64,000 nt of DNA from positions 124,001 to 188,000 of the forward strand of contig NZ_FNVG01000007.1 of assembly GCF_900107935.1 (NCBI RefSeq). Reading direction: 5' to 3'. Both the position numbers and the translations under genes were made by a program. The DNA is from Vibrio hangzhouensis (lineage in GTDB: Bacteria > Pseudomonadota > Gammaproteobacteria > Enterobacterales > Vibrionaceae). Position 1 is the first letter of the stretch. Every line of letters begins with the position of its first letter. The notes under the pieces are model-generated. The model was not told the origin of the DNA. It did not search any database and saw nothing but the letters and a program-made list of their open reading frames with translations. This document shows, in pieces, positions 43,796 to 53,311 of the stretch.

Positions 43796-44512
43796 TTACT
43801 CTTCAAGGTCACCACAGAAGCGGTAGCCTTCACCGTGGATCGTAGCAATGATTTCTGGTGTACCAGATACTGACTCAAAGTGCTTACGAATACGACGGAT
43901 GGTTACGTCTACAGTACGGTCATGCGGCTTAAGCTCACGACCCGTCATCTTCTTCAGCAGATCCGCACGAGTTTGGATCTTGCCTGGGTTCTCACAGAAG
44001 TGCAGCAGCGCACGGAACTCTGAACGTGGCAGTTTATAACTGTCACCGCCCGGGCTTACCAGTGAGCGGCTGTTGATGTCCAGAACCCAACCGTTGAATT
44101 CATACTTCTCTACACTGCGTTTTTCTTCTGTCACAGCACTGTTGCTCATAGAGCGAGTCAGAAGATTACGTGCACGGATAGTCAGTTCACGTGGGTTAAA
44201 TGGTTTAGTGATGTAGTCGTCAGCACCAATCTCTAGACCAAGTATTTTATCAACCTCGTTGTCACGACCAGTCAAAAACATCAGCGCAACGTTTGCTTGT
44301 TCACGAAGCTCACGAGCTAGCAATAAACCGTTTTTACCAGGAAGGTTAATATCCATGATAACAAGGTTTACAGAGTTTTCTGACATCACCTGGTGCATTT
44401 CCTGACCGTCGCTGGCCTCGAATACAGCATATCCTTCTGCTTCAAAAATGCTTTTTAGGGTGTTACGGGTTACTTGCTCATCTTCAACAATAAGAATCTG
44501 CGGGCTTTGCAT
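43796..44512 (-). CDS. arcA: Response regulator ArcA
   Basis: ArcA is the global regulator phosphorylated by ArcB under low oxygen; it represses aerobic respiration genes. The 238-residue product has a receiver domain with Asp54 (VIMDINLPG) and Lys in [10 protein letters not shown], and a C-terminal OmpR-type winged helix ([45 protein letters not shown]). Length and sequence match E. coli ArcA (238 residues). It is convergent with arcB, an arrangement not found in E. coli where the genes are far apart. Confidence 0.97.
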   Translation of the reverse strand: MQSPQILIVEDEQVTRNTLKSIFEAEGYAVFEASDGQEMHQVMSENSVNLVIMDINLPGKNGLLLARELREQANVALMFLTGRDNEVDKILGLEIGADDYITKPFNPRELTIRARNLLTRSMSNSAVTEEKRSVEKYEFNGWVLDINSRSLVSPGGDSYKLPRSEFRALLHFCENPGKIQTRADLLKKMTGRELKPHDRTVDVTIRRIRKHFESVSGTPEIIATIHGEGYRFCGDLEE

Positions 44513-44841
44513 CGGCGGTACCTAAATTAAACTTGTGATAATTCTGTCTCTAGTAGAATAAATTCTAGGCAAAAAGTTAACATATAGGTAATGTTTCTTG
44601 GATGTTTTACTCACAATCATAGAAACAGTTACAGGTTACGTCGCCATCCATGATGTTGCCAAAAAACGAGAAATCCCTTTAATCTCTTATTATTCTGCTA
44701 TGTCACTGAGGCGAATTCTATAATGTTAACAGCATGCTAACAATGGTCAAATGTTAATTCCATGCACTTTGTTGATTTAAATCAATCGCCGCTTTGTAAC
44801 AAATATTAATAGTATTGGGCAATTACGACAATTTAGACAAT
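44513..44841. promoter_or_regulatory. Divergent control region of arcA and the DUF3293 gene
   Basis: No gene lies in this 329-bp gap. It contains a perfect FNR-type palindrome (44772-44785), a TATAAT at 44719-44724 and the interrupted palindrome TGTTA...TAACA centred on GCATGC (44724-44742). The arcA promoter must lie here, but I could not pick one pair of hexamers with confidence. Confidence 0.5.
44772..44785. promoter_or_regulatory. Perfect FNR-type box
   Basis: TTGATTTAAATCAA matches the FNR consensus TTGATnnnnATCAA at every fixed position. A rightward -10-like TATTAA at 44804-44809 would place the box centre near -39, close to the class II position of -41.5. For arcA in the other direction it lies about 265 bp above the start codon. 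Confidence 0.65.
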
Positions 44842-45231
44842 ATGAGTATTGATGCGCATCTTTGGCGTGCCTATTCAAATGTACGCTTGAAATTTCTGGC
44901 TGCGTGGGAGTGCCAGTGCTATGTGATTATAACAGCCTGCAACCCTAGAAGTAGTCAAGTGTCTAAAGAGATAAACTGCATAAAAAACTTGCAGTTAGAG
45001 CGTGATATTGCGAGATTTCCCTACCAGAATGTTAAAGTTGGCGACCCGAATTTTGACTGGATGGAAGACAGTTTTGCAGTGGAAATATCCTTAACTCAAG
45101 GATGTGAGTTGGCGCAAATTTATGAGCAAAACGCCATTTATTTTGTCGAAAATGGTGTACTGTTTCTGGTCTCCTGTGATCAACCTCGACGACAAACGAA
45201 TTTAGGTCCATTGAGTCAGTTTGTGTACTGA
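44842..45231 (+). CDS. DUF3293 family protein
   Basis: The 129-residue product (MSIDAHLWRAYSNVRLKF... ending GPLSQFVY) matches the DUF3293 family as I remember it: a small soluble protein with an ITACNPRS stretch near residue 34. The frame opens at a TTG at 44815; the ATG at 44842 gives the usual N-terminus, though no strong ribosome binding site precedes it. An FNR-type box 57 bp upstream suggests induction at low oxygen. Function is unknown. Confidence 0.72.
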   Translation: MSIDAHLWRAYSNVRLKFLAAWECQCYVIITACNPRSSQVSKEINCIKNLQLERDIARFPYQNVKVGDPNFDWMEDSFAVEISLTQGCELAQIYEQNAIYFVENGVLFLVSCDQPRRQTNLGPLSQFVY

Positions 45232-45330
45232 AGCACAAAAAGGCTGGATGGATAGAAAAGGATTTTTAATTTAATCGCCCTCTAAAGACATATTTTTTTG
45301 TGTCTATTGAGCGATGATCACGGAGGAAAA

Positions 45331-45813
45331 ATGAGAGATATCACACCTGATATTTGTGACCAACACGAAGATAAAGTGATGTTGTTGAATTTGCCACTAC
45401 AGAACTTTGGACAGCGGGCCGCCTTCTGGGGAGAGATTGTGACAGTACGCTGTTACCATGACAACTCTATGGTTCGTGAAGTGTTAGGTCTGAACGGAGC
45501 GGGTAAAGTACTCTTCATAGACGGGAATGGTTCTTGTGCCAAAGCCTTGCTGGGGGACCAGCTCGCTATTATGGCGATTGAAAATGGCTGGGAGGGGATC
45601 ATCGTTAACGGAGCGGTGCGTGACGTTGCTGCGATGGCTGAGATGGATCTTGGCGTTAAAGCATTGGGGGCCTGCCCATTCAAAACTGAAAAACGTGGTG
45701 CGGGACAGATCAATGTTACCTTGACCATGAACAATCAAATTGTGCAACCAGGACACTTTGTCTATTCTGACTGGAATGGAATTTTGATTGCCAAACAAGC
45801 GCTTGAATTCTGA
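45331..45813 (+). CDS. RraA-like protein
   Basis: The 160-residue product has the RraA/aldolase-like fold signature ([37 protein letters not shown]). RraA proper binds RNase E and inhibits mRNA decay; related enzymes are 4-hydroxy-4-methyl-2-oxoglutarate aldolases. The RD in AVRDV recalls the aldolase Arg-Asp pair, where E. coli RraA, as I recall, has RQ, but the expected acidic residue two positions later is absent, so activity is uncertain. The ATG at 45331 has an excellent GGAGG 5 bp upstream, better than the 45298 alternative. Confidence 0.82.
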   Translation: MRDITPDICDQHEDKVMLLNLPLQNFGQRAAFWGEIVTVRCYHDNSMVREVLGLNGAGKVLFIDGNGSCAKALLGDQLAIMAIENGWEGIIVNGAVRDVAAMAEMDLGVKALGACPFKTEKRGAGQINVTLTMNNQIVQPGHFVYSDWNGILIAKQALEF

Positions 45814-45838
45814 TATTTAATCGAAAAGCGTTAATCGA

Positions 45839-46312
45839 CTAAAAGCGGAAACCTAGACCGACTTCGACACCTTGTTGTACTTTTTCAAAGTCAAAGGTGG
45901 CATGGACGTCTAGGTTTTCGGTAAGTCTTACCCGGCTGGAAATCTCTGCTGCCATCGCGCCTTGCTTCTGCTCATTTTCTTCTACCTGATAACCACGCAC
46001 TGTACTCTGAACAGACAGTCGGTCGGATACTTGATAGCTCACTCCACTCAATATTCCACCATTGTTAGACTCATTTGAATTATTCAGTCTTGCGCCGATG
46101 TATACATCGAGTGAGTCAAAGACAGAATATGAGTAACCACTATCGATACTCCACTCGTCAAACGTATCTGTGTTGGTGGCTTTAGTGCCGGAGGACAGGA
46201 AAAAATTATGAGGGGAGGCATTGTGTTGCGCGGGCAGAGCCGGTAGCTCAACCGCCAAACTGGTTGCTGAAAACAAAACCAAGGGTAAGGCATACAAAGA
46301 CACTGCTTTCAT
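45839..46312 (-). CDS. Small outer-membrane beta-barrel protein (hypothetical)
   Basis: The 157-residue product has a signal peptide (MKAVSLYALPLVLFSATSLA, cleavage before VEL), regular alternating strands (SYSVFDSLDVYIGARL, ATFDFEKVQQGVEVGLGFRF) and a terminal phenylalanine, so it is probably an outer-membrane barrel. I do not recognise a family or function. It ends 25 bp from the convergent RraA-like gene, and diverges from the thr leader across a 268-bp gap. Confidence 0.72.
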   Translation of the reverse strand: MKAVSLYALPLVLFSATSLAVELPALPAQHNASPHNFFLSSGTKATNTDTFDEWSIDSGYSYSVFDSLDVYIGARLNNSNESNNGGILSGVSYQVSDRLSVQSTVRGYQVEENEQKQGAMAAEISSRVRLTENLDVHATFDFEKVQQGVEVGLGFRF

Positions 46313-46580
46313 CGCACCACTCCTTAGTTATCGTTTTTATTTATAATTTATTGAACTCTAATTAAAGCACATAATCTAAGCAAAACATTGTAAAACTATA
46401 TAGCGATTAGTTATGTATAAAGATCCTGTTTGCATATAAAGTGATCAATTGTCAATTTCTATGCTTTTGAGAGAAATTCCTATCATAAGCAACAAAAGAA
46501 CAAATTTTGATTGACTAATCGCCAACAAATGCGGTACACGTATGGGTAAGCACATAAGAGAAATTGAATTACGACCTATT

Positions 46581-46655
46581 ATGTTTAATCACCAGCACGT
46601 AGTAATGACCACCACCATTATTATTACCGACATGATCGTTGGGGCAGGCTGGTAG
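46581..46655 (+). CDS. thrL: thr operon leader peptide
   Basis: The 24-codon frame reads MFNHQHVVMTTTIIITDMIV then GAGW. Four Thr and four Ile codons are concentrated in codons 10-19, including runs TTT and III. This is the classical layout of a ribosome-stalling leader responding to charged tRNA-Thr and tRNA-Ile. It ends 21 bp before the attenuator hairpin. The ribosome binding site is weak, and the ATG at codon 9 could be an alternative start. Confidence 0.85.
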   Translation: MFNHQHVVMTTTIIITDMIVGAGW

Positions 46656-46675
46656 ACGAAAGAAATTCAAAAACA

Positions 46676-46709
46676 AGGCCTGTATCACCAAGATACGGGC
46701 CTTTTTTTT
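46676..46709 (+). terminator. thr operon attenuator
   Basis: AGGCCTGTATC (46676-46686) pairs with GATACGGGCCT (46692-46702), one wobble, 5-nt loop, followed by eight T. GCAGGC at 46644-46649, at the end of thrL, can pair with GCCTGT at 46678-46683 in the first arm, giving an anti-terminator when the ribosome stalls on the Thr/Ile codons. Confidence 0.88.
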
Positions 46710-46738
46710 ACCTGTTTTGAGTATTTCGGGAGGAAAGG

Positions 46739-49198
46739 ATGCGAGTACTAAAATTTGGAGGCTCATCGTTAGCCGATGCGGACCGTTTTTTAAGAGCAGC
46801 GGATATCATCGCTAACAATGCCCAGCAAGAAGATTTAGCTGTGGTGCTATCGGCACCGGGTAAAACCACCAATAAATTAGTGGCAGTCATTGAAACTGCG
46901 CTAAAAAACAATGAAGTTGAACTGCAAATCTCTGAGTTGGAAACCTCATTCAATGAGCTGTTCTCAGACATCAAGAAAATCCTCCCGAATATCGATAGCA
47001 CCGATTTTGACAATCAAGTCAAAACATCGCTGTTCCAATTACACCAATTTGTGCACGGTATCCGCCTACTTGGTACCTGCCCCGACCATGTGAATGCTCG
47101 TATCATCTCAAAAGGTGAGCGTATTTCTATTCAGCTGATGAAAGCGGTGTTGTTAGCGAAAGGCCAGGCGGCGGATCTTATCGACCCAGTGAAGTACCTA
47201 TTTGCTAAAGGTGACCACCTTGAGGCAATGGTCGACGTCGAGGTCTCCACTCAGAACTTCCAAGCAAACCCACTTGCGGAGGGCGTAGTACACATCATGC
47301 CGGGCTTTACTGCCGGTAATGTAAAAGGTGAGCTGGTGACGCTAGGTCGTAACGGCTCTGATTACTCCGCTGCGGTACTAGCGGCGTGTTTGCGAGCGGA
47401 TTGCTGCGAAATCTGGACTGACGTTGACGGTGTGTATAACTGCGACCCTCGACTGGTTGACGATGCGCGCCTGCTGAAATCTCTGAGCTATCAAGAAGCG
47501 ATGGAGCTGTCTTACTTTGGTGCTTCCGTACTTCACCCGAAAACCATCGCCCCAATCGCTCAATTCCATATTCCATGTCTTATCAAGAACTCCTTCAACC
47601 CACAAGGTGCTGGAACGCTCATTGGTCAGGACACGGGTGAAGACAACCTGCCAATCAAAGGCATCACCACGCTATCTAACCTGATTATGGTTAACGTTTC
47701 AGGCCCAGGTATGAAGGGTATGGTGGGTATGGCGAGCCGTGTATTTGGTGCGATGTCGTCTGCTGGCGTTTCGATTGTACTCATCACGCAATCTTCTTCA
47801 GAGTACAGCATCAGCTTTTGTATCGAAGAAGAAGATAAGCTGGATGCAGAGCGTGCACTTAGTGAAGCGTTCGAGCTGGAACTTAAAAATGGCCTGCTTG
47901 AGCCTGTAGAGTTTATGGATGACGTCGCGATCGTAACTCTAGTTGGTGATGGTATGCGTACTTCTCGCGGGGTGGCGTCTCAGTTCTTCTCTTCACTTGC
48001 AGAAGTTAACGTGAACATTGTTGCTATTGCACAGGGCTCTTCAGAGCGCGCGATTTCGGCAGTGATCCCGGAAGATAAAATCTCTGAAGCGATCAAGGCG
48101 TGTCATGAGAATCTATTTAACTCTAAGCACTTCCTTGACGTGTTTGTCGTCGGTGTTGGCGGCGTCGGTGGTGAGCTGGTAGATCAGATACAAAGACAGC
48201 AGGCGAAATTGGCCGAGAAAGGCATTGTCATTCGTGTGTGTGGTCTGGCGAACAGCAAAGGTGTATTGCTTGACGGAAAGGGGCTTCCACTAGATCAGTG
48301 GCGCGATCGTATGGGCGATGTCAGTGAGAGGTTTACTGTTGCAGGCCTTGCGGCTCTGGTGCAGCGCAATCACATCATTAACCCTGTATTAGTTGACTGT
48401 ACTTCTAGCGAAGAGATCGCAAACCAATATGCTGAGTTCCTGGCTGCTGGCTTCCACGTTGTAACACCAAACAAGAAAGCCAACACAGCAAGCATGTCTT
48501 ACTATCATCAGCTTCGCGATGTGGCTCGCAGCTCCCGTCGTAAGTTAATGTACGAAACAACAGTAGGTGCAGGTCTGCCGGTTATCGAAAACTTGCAAAA
48601 CCTCATTGCGGCCGGTGATGAACTTGAGAAATTCAACGGTATCTTATCTGGTTCACTGTCATTTATTTTCGGTAAGCTGGATGAAGGACTAACGCTAAGC
48701 CAAGCCACCAATGTGGCGAAAGACAAAGGCTTTACAGAGCCGGATCCTCGCGACGATCTATCGGGTATGGACGTCGCTCGTAAGCTGCTAATTCTAGCGC
48801 GTGAAGCTGGCATGGCACTCGAACTTGAAGACGTAGAAGTCGACCAGGCGTTACCACCAGGCTTTGATGATTCGGGCTCTATCGATGAGTTTATGGCCCG
48901 ACTACCAGAAGCGGACGCTTACTTTAGTGAGCTTGTCGAGAGCGCGGCGAAAGAAGGCAAAGTACTGCGCTACGTGGGCGAAATTGTCGATGGTAAGTGC
49001 CGCGTTCGCATTGCTGCTGTCGATGAAAACGACCCAATGTTTAAGATCAAAGATGGTGAGAACGCATTGGCCTTCTACAGCCGTTACTATCAGCCAATCC
49101 CGTTAGTACTGCGTGGCTACGGTGCAGGTACTGAAGTAACTGCGGCGGGTGTCTTCTCTGACGTGATGCGTACACTGGGCTGGAAACTAGGAGTATAA
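46739..49198 (+). CDS. thrA: Bifunctional aspartokinase / homoserine dehydrogenase I
   Basis: ThrA catalyses the first and third steps from aspartate to threonine. The 819-residue product has an N-terminal aspartokinase ([17 protein letters not shown]), two central ACT regulatory domains and a C-terminal homoserine dehydrogenase with the dinucleotide motif [14 protein letters not shown] near residue 468 and catalytic-region [11 protein letters not shown]. Length matches E. coli ThrA (820). GGGAGGAAAG lies directly before the ATG. It is the first structural gene after the attenuator. Confidence 0.97.
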   Translation: MRVLKFGGSSLADADRFLRAADIIANNAQQEDLAVVLSAPGKTTNKLVAVIETALKNNEVELQISELETSFNELFSDIKKILPNIDSTDFDNQVKTSLFQLHQFVHGIRLLGTCPDHVNARIISKGERISIQLMKAVLLAKGQAADLIDPVKYLFAKGDHLEAMVDVEVSTQNFQANPLAEGVVHIMPGFTAGNVKGELVTLGRNGSDYSAAVLAACLRADCCEIWTDVDGVYNCDPRLVDDARLLKSLSYQEAMELSYFGASVLHPKTIAPIAQFHIPCLIKNSFNPQGAGTLIGQDTGEDNLPIKGITTLSNLIMVNVSGPGMKGMVGMASRVFGAMSSAGVSIVLITQSSSEYSISFCIEEEDKLDAERALSEAFELELKNGLLEPVEFMDDVAIVTLVGDGMRTSRGVASQFFSSLAEVNVNIVAIAQGSSERAISAVIPEDKISEAIKACHENLFNSKHFLDVFVVGVGGVGGELVDQIQRQQAKLAEKGIVIRVCGLANSKGVLLDGKGLPLDQWRDRMGDVSERFTVAGLAALVQRNHIINPVLVDCTSSEEIANQYAEFLAAGFHVVTPNKKANTASMSYYHQLRDVARSSRRKLMYETTVGAGLPVIENLQNLIAAGDELEKFNGILSGSLSFIFGKLDEGLTLSQATNVAKDKGFTEPDPRDDLSGMDVARKLLILAREAGMALELEDVEVDQALPPGFDDSGSIDEFMARLPEADAYFSELVESAAKEGKVLRYVGEIVDGKCRVRIAAVDENDPMFKIKDGENALAFYSRYYQPIPLVLRGYGAGTEVTAAGVFSDVMRTLGWKLGV

Positions 49199-49199
49199 G

Positions 49200-50162
49200 A
49201 TGAGTGATAGCGTTGTCGTTTATGCGCCTGCCTCAATAGGTAATGTGAGTGTTGGCTTTGATGTGTTGGGCGCTGCGGTATCACCTGTCGATGGTACCTT
49301 GCTCGGTGATTGCGTTGAGGTGAGATTGGGTGATAAGCCCTTCGACCTTGCGACTAAAGGCAGCTTTGTCGATAAGCTGCCAAGCGATCCAAAAGAGAAT
49401 ATCGTTTATGATTGCTGGAAGGTTTATGCGCGTGAGCTGGATAAAAAAGGTGTGGAGCTCAAACCTGTCTATATGACGCTTGAGAAGAATATGCCGATTG
49501 GTTCTGGGCTAGGTTCAAGTGCGTGTTCAATCGTTGCAGCGCTCGATGCCCTTAACCAGTTCCATGACAATCCACTCAATGAAATGGAACTTCTTGCGCT
49601 TATGGGCGAGATGGAAGGGCAAATTTCTGGTGGCATCCATTATGACAATGTGGCACCTTGCTACCTAGGCGGTGTGCAACTGATGCTTGAGGAACTAGGA
49701 ATCATCAGCCAAGAAGTGCCATGTTTCGATGAATGGTACTGGGTGATGGCTTATCCTGGCATCAAGGTATCAACCGCTGAAGCGCGAGAGATCCTACCAT
49801 CTCAGTATCGCAGACAAGATATTATTGCCCATGGTCGTCACTTAGCTGGATTTATCCATGCTTGTCACTCGAATCAACCCGAGTTGGCGGCGAAGATGAT
49901 TAAAGATGTCATCGCAGAACCTTATCGCGCTAAGCTACTACCAGGGTTTAGTAAAGCTCGTGAATACGCCGCGACAGCGGGAGCACTAGCGACAGGAATT
50001 TCAGGCAGTGGCCCAACGCTGTTCAGCATCTGTAAAGACAAAGATGTAGCAGACCGAGTGGCTCGCTGGTTAGAAGAGAATTACGTACAAAATAACGAAG
50101 GATTCGTCCATGTTTGTCGTCTAGATAAGCAAGGCTCGAAGGTAACAGGAAGTAAGCTATGA
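49200..50162 (+). CDS. thrB: Homoserine kinase
   Basis: ThrB phosphorylates homoserine. The 320-residue product is a GHMP kinase: [18 protein letters not shown] at the N-terminus, the ATP loop [17 protein letters not shown], and the C-terminal [12 protein letters not shown]. It is about ten residues longer than the E. coli protein. It starts one base after the thrA stop, with TAGGAG upstream, and overlaps thrC by 4 bp. Confidence 0.97.
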   Translation: MSDSVVVYAPASIGNVSVGFDVLGAAVSPVDGTLLGDCVEVRLGDKPFDLATKGSFVDKLPSDPKENIVYDCWKVYARELDKKGVELKPVYMTLEKNMPIGSGLGSSACSIVAALDALNQFHDNPLNEMELLALMGEMEGQISGGIHYDNVAPCYLGGVQLMLEELGIISQEVPCFDEWYWVMAYPGIKVSTAEAREILPSQYRRQDIIAHGRHLAGFIHACHSNQPELAAKMIKDVIAEPYRAKLLPGFSKAREYAATAGALATGISGSGPTLFSICKDKDVADRVARWLEENYVQNNEGFVHVCRLDKQGSKVTGSKL

Positions 50163-51439
50163 AGCTGTACAATATCAAAGAGAACGACGAGCAAGTCTCG
50201 TTTGGCCAAGCCGTTCGCCAAGGCTTAGGTCGCAACCAAGGTCTATTTTTTCCATCTGAGCTGCCAAAGTTCGATGATGTAGACGCACTTTTAGCCGAAG
50301 ATTTTGTCACGCGTAGCGCAAAAATTTTGTCTGCGCTTATCGGTGATGAGCTGCCAGCGGAAAAAGTGAATGAGTTGGTCGACAATGCATTCCAATTCCC
50401 GGCGCCTATCAATCAAGTGAAAGATGGCGTGTACGCCCTTGAGCTTTTCCACGGTCCAACGCTGGCATTCAAAGATTTCGGTGGTCGCTTTATGGCTCAG
50501 TCTCTGGCTGCGGTATCCGATGGCGGCAAGATCACTATCTTAACGGCAACATCAGGTGATACAGGTGCGGCGGTTGCCCATGCGTTTTACGGCATGGAAG
50601 ATATCAACGTGGTTATCCTGTATCCAAAAGGTAAAATCAGCCCGCTGCAGGAAAAGCTATTCTGCACATTAGGTAAAAACATCCACACTGTGGCCATCAA
50701 TGGCGATTTTGATGCCTGTCAGGCACTAGTTAAGCAAGCCTTCGATGATGCGGCGCTGCGTGAAGAGATTGGTCTTAACTCTGCAAACTCAATCAACATC
50801 AGCCGTTTGATGGCGCAGATCTGCTATTACTTCGAAGCAGCGTCTCAGATGTCTAAAGAAGAGCGTGAGAATCTGGTTGTGTCGGTTCCAAGTGGTAACT
50901 TTGGTAACTTAACTGCAGGTCTGTTAGCAAAAGCGCTCGGTCTTCCGATCAAGCGCTTTATCGCGGCAACCAATGCTAACGATACTGTGCCCCGTTACCT
51001 AGAAACGGGCGAGTGGGATCCTAAGCCAACCGTGGCAACCACCTCTAATGCGATGGACGTCAGCCAGCCAAACAACTGGCCACGTATCGAAGAGCTTTGC
51101 CAGATTAAAGGCTGGGGTCTGGATACACTGGGCAAAGGCATGGTGACTGACGAACAAAGCGCTGAGTCGGTACGTGAGCTAAACGCGCAAGGCTACCTGT
51201 GTGAGCCACACGGAGCGATTGCATACCGCCTGCTAGACGAGCAACTACAAGAAGGTGAAACCGGTCTGTTCTTATGCACCGCTCACCCAGCGAAATTCAA
51301 AGAGGTTGTAGACGACATCCTTGAATCGGACATTGAGCTGCCAGGTCCACTTGCGAAACACGCCGCGATGGAACTGCTTTCGGAAGATCTCGACAATGAC
51401 TTTGATGCACTGAAAGCGGTACTGCGCCGAGTGCAATAA
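50159..51439 (+). CDS. thrC: Threonine synthase
   Basis: ThrC converts O-phosphohomoserine to threonine with PLP. The 426-residue product has the PLP-lysine motif [13 protein letters not shown], the phosphate-binding [15 protein letters not shown] and [13 protein letters not shown]. It is translationally coupled to thrB through an ATGA overlap and ends the operon before a strong terminator. Confidence 0.97.
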   Translation: MKLYNIKENDEQVSFGQAVRQGLGRNQGLFFPSELPKFDDVDALLAEDFVTRSAKILSALIGDELPAEKVNELVDNAFQFPAPINQVKDGVYALELFHGPTLAFKDFGGRFMAQSLAAVSDGGKITILTATSGDTGAAVAHAFYGMEDINVVILYPKGKISPLQEKLFCTLGKNIHTVAINGDFDACQALVKQAFDDAALREEIGLNSANSINISRLMAQICYYFEAASQMSKEERENLVVSVPSGNFGNLTAGLLAKALGLPIKRFIAATNANDTVPRYLETGEWDPKPTVATTSNAMDVSQPNNWPRIEELCQIKGWGLDTLGKGMVTDEQSAESVRELNAQGYLCEPHGAIAYRLLDEQLQEGETGLFLCTAHPAKFKEVVDDILESDIELPGPLAKHAAMELLSEDLDNDFDALKAVLRRVQ

Positions 51440-51459
51440 ATCGAGTTAAACTGTTTCTG

Positions 51460-51497
51460 AATGCCCAAGTTTTTGTATCAAACTTGGGCATTTTTTT
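51460..51497 (+). terminator. Intrinsic terminator after thrC
   Basis: ATGCCCAAGTTT (51461-51472) and AAACTTGGGCAT (51480-51491) are perfect 12-bp complements with a 7-nt loop, followed by T to 51497. Confidence 0.93.
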
Positions 51498-51568
51498 GTT
51501 TAACAAAAAAAAAGCGACTGTTGACCTCAGGTTAATTTGAGCGAGGGAGCTACGTTGAGGTGCATCAT

Positions 51569-52003
51569 CTATTTGGTTGTATTAAGCGCTTTTCTCAGAC
51601 CGATGCGATTGTACCCGGCTGGGAAGTCATCAAAACGGGTGAACTCAACAAACCCAAGTTTTTGATAAAACATGGGGGCTTGCCAACTCTGTGTCCAAAG
51701 CCAAAGACCCGATAGGTTATGAGTCGTCGCGTAATGCTCGGCCTCCAGCATGAGCTTTGTGCCCATGCCAGTGCCTCGACAGCGGTCATCTACCCAGAGT
51801 TCATCAATATATAGCCAGTCCCAAAGCAGGTCGGCGGTAAGGGCTGCAACCAGCTCACCGTTGTCATTGTGCACCGTCCAGTTGAAACGATCTTTTTGGT
51901 ATGGTGGTGCCACCTGCGCCTGGCCATGGGATTCAAGCCCGGCGGTCAATTCACTCTGTGATTTGGCGTCTAAGCCACCTTTGGCGAATTCAATTTTCAG
52001 CAT
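51569..52003 (-). CDS. GNAT-family N-acetyltransferase
   Basis: The 144-residue product has the GNAT fold, with the acetyl-CoA binding loop RGTGMGTKLM near residue 79 preceded by the strand WLYIDELWVDD, and the C-terminal APMFYQKLGFVEF. The acceptor substrate is unknown. It is monocistronic on the minus strand, convergent with the thr operon, and divergent from the Gfo/Idh/MocA gene across a 249-bp gap. Confidence 0.88.
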   Translation of the reverse strand: MLKIEFAKGGLDAKSQSELTAGLESHGQAQVAPPYQKDRFNWTVHNDNGELVAALTADLLWDWLYIDELWVDDRCRGTGMGTKLMLEAEHYATTHNLSGLWLWTQSWQAPMFYQKLGFVEFTRFDDFPAGYNRIGLRKALNTTK

Positions 52004-52252
52004 TCTACACCTTTGTTACTGCGTCTATGGCCGCTCGATAGTACTAAAATTGGTGGCGGAATCCTATGGGACGTTGTGGGGTCATGGGCAGTGATTGCAG
52101 AAGAAAAATGCGTGACCAGAACAGAGTAAGCTCTGGGCAGTCAATGTTAGGGTGGGGCGGAATAAAAAGGCTTGTCAGTCAGTGATTACTGCTTGTGAAA
52201 GTGACACCATCGCGTAGTCTTAGTGAATCAGTTAATTCATATCAGGTGAAAG

Positions 52253-53245
52253 ATGTTACAAAAAGCCCGTTGGGGAATTGCAGGGCTCGGTAAGATTGCA
52301 CGACGCTTTGTTATCGACCTTACACAGCATGTTGAACATGGCGAGTTGGTTGCGGTTGCGGCGCGTGATGAGCAAAGAGCCGAGCAGTTTGCGAAGGAAT
52401 TCGCAGGCTGTGCCAGCTACGGCAGTTATCAGGCGTTGGCAGAGGATCCCAATGTGGACGTTGTTTATGTAGCGACACTGCATCCTTATCATCGCTCAAT
52501 GGTTGAGTTGTTTCTCAATGCCGGTAAGCATGTCTTAGTTGAAAAACCCGCATTCACTAATGTGAATGACTGGGATGAGATGTCTCAGTTGGCAGTTCGC
52601 AAAGGACTGATCCTTGCGGAAGCGATGAAATCTGTGACCTTTCCGGCCTATCTACAACTGAAACGCTTCATTATTGACAATGGCATTCAATTAAGTTCGC
52701 TCGAGGCTGCGTTTGGTAACTGGCATCAATACGATGAAAACTATCAGATTTTCAATCCTAGTCAGTCGGGTGGAGCCACTTTGGATGTTGGTGTCTACGC
52801 GCTGTGGCTATATGCGGATTTGTGCCAGACTCAATCTGATGCAAACTGGTTCCCAATGGCGACGTTTGCCCACGACAATCCACAGTCTCAGGTCGATGAG
52901 TATGCTCAGTTTCAGATTGAGGGTAGGTTCTCCGCCAGGCTCGCTGCATCCATTAGCCGTGATCTGCCAAGAAGTGCGGTGATACGCGGGACGGATTTTG
53001 AAGCGGTCATTGCTGAAAAATGGTGGAATCCCAAGCGCATTGAAGTCACTTATCAAGGTGAGAAGACAGTATTTGCTCCTAACGCGTTGGGTGGTGGTTT
53101 CGAACATGAAATAGAGCATGTTAGTCAGCTCGTTCAGCGGGGCGCAACCGACTCGATATTGCTTAGCCACACCACTAGCCGAAAGGTGATTGAGGTCATG
53201 GAAGGTAGCCTCGTTGCCGCAGGCTACGGTTATCTGACCAAGTAA
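52253..53245 (+). CDS. Gfo/Idh/MocA-family oxidoreductase
   Basis: The 330-residue product has an N-terminal Rossmann fold (RWGIAGLGKIARRF), the substrate-site EKPA motif (VLVEKPAFTNVNDW) near residue 100, and the GGATLDVGVYAL stretch of the second domain. Members oxidise or reduce sugars and polyols with NAD(P). The substrate is not apparent, since no sugar genes flank it. It is followed by a bidirectional terminator. Confidence 0.9.
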   Translation: MLQKARWGIAGLGKIARRFVIDLTQHVEHGELVAVAARDEQRAEQFAKEFAGCASYGSYQALAEDPNVDVVYVATLHPYHRSMVELFLNAGKHVLVEKPAFTNVNDWDEMSQLAVRKGLILAEAMKSVTFPAYLQLKRFIIDNGIQLSSLEAAFGNWHQYDENYQIFNPSQSGGATLDVGVYALWLYADLCQTQSDANWFPMATFAHDNPQSQVDEYAQFQIEGRFSARLAASISRDLPRSAVIRGTDFEAVIAEKWWNPKRIEVTYQGEKTVFAPNALGGGFEHEIEHVSQLVQRGATDSILLSHTTSRKVIEVMEGSLVAAGYGYLTK

Positions 53246-53263
53246 AGTTCAATCGTGATGAAT

Positions 53264-53295
53264 AAAAAAAAGCGCCTTCAGTGAAGGCGCTTTTT
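53264..53295. terminator. Bidirectional terminator between the Gfo/Idh/MocA and CstA-family genes
   Basis: AGCGCCTTC (53271-53279) and GAAGGCGCT (53283-53291) around a 3-nt loop, with a T-run to 53295 and a matching A-run at 53264-53270 for the opposite strand. Confidence 0.92.
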
Positions 53296-53311
53296 GGTAT
53301 CAAGGGATATT

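Noticed and set aside
46511..46540. thr operon promoter TTGACT with an 18-bp spacer to TACACG
   Set aside because: The -35 is good, but the -10 is too poor to claim; noted only as a candidate.
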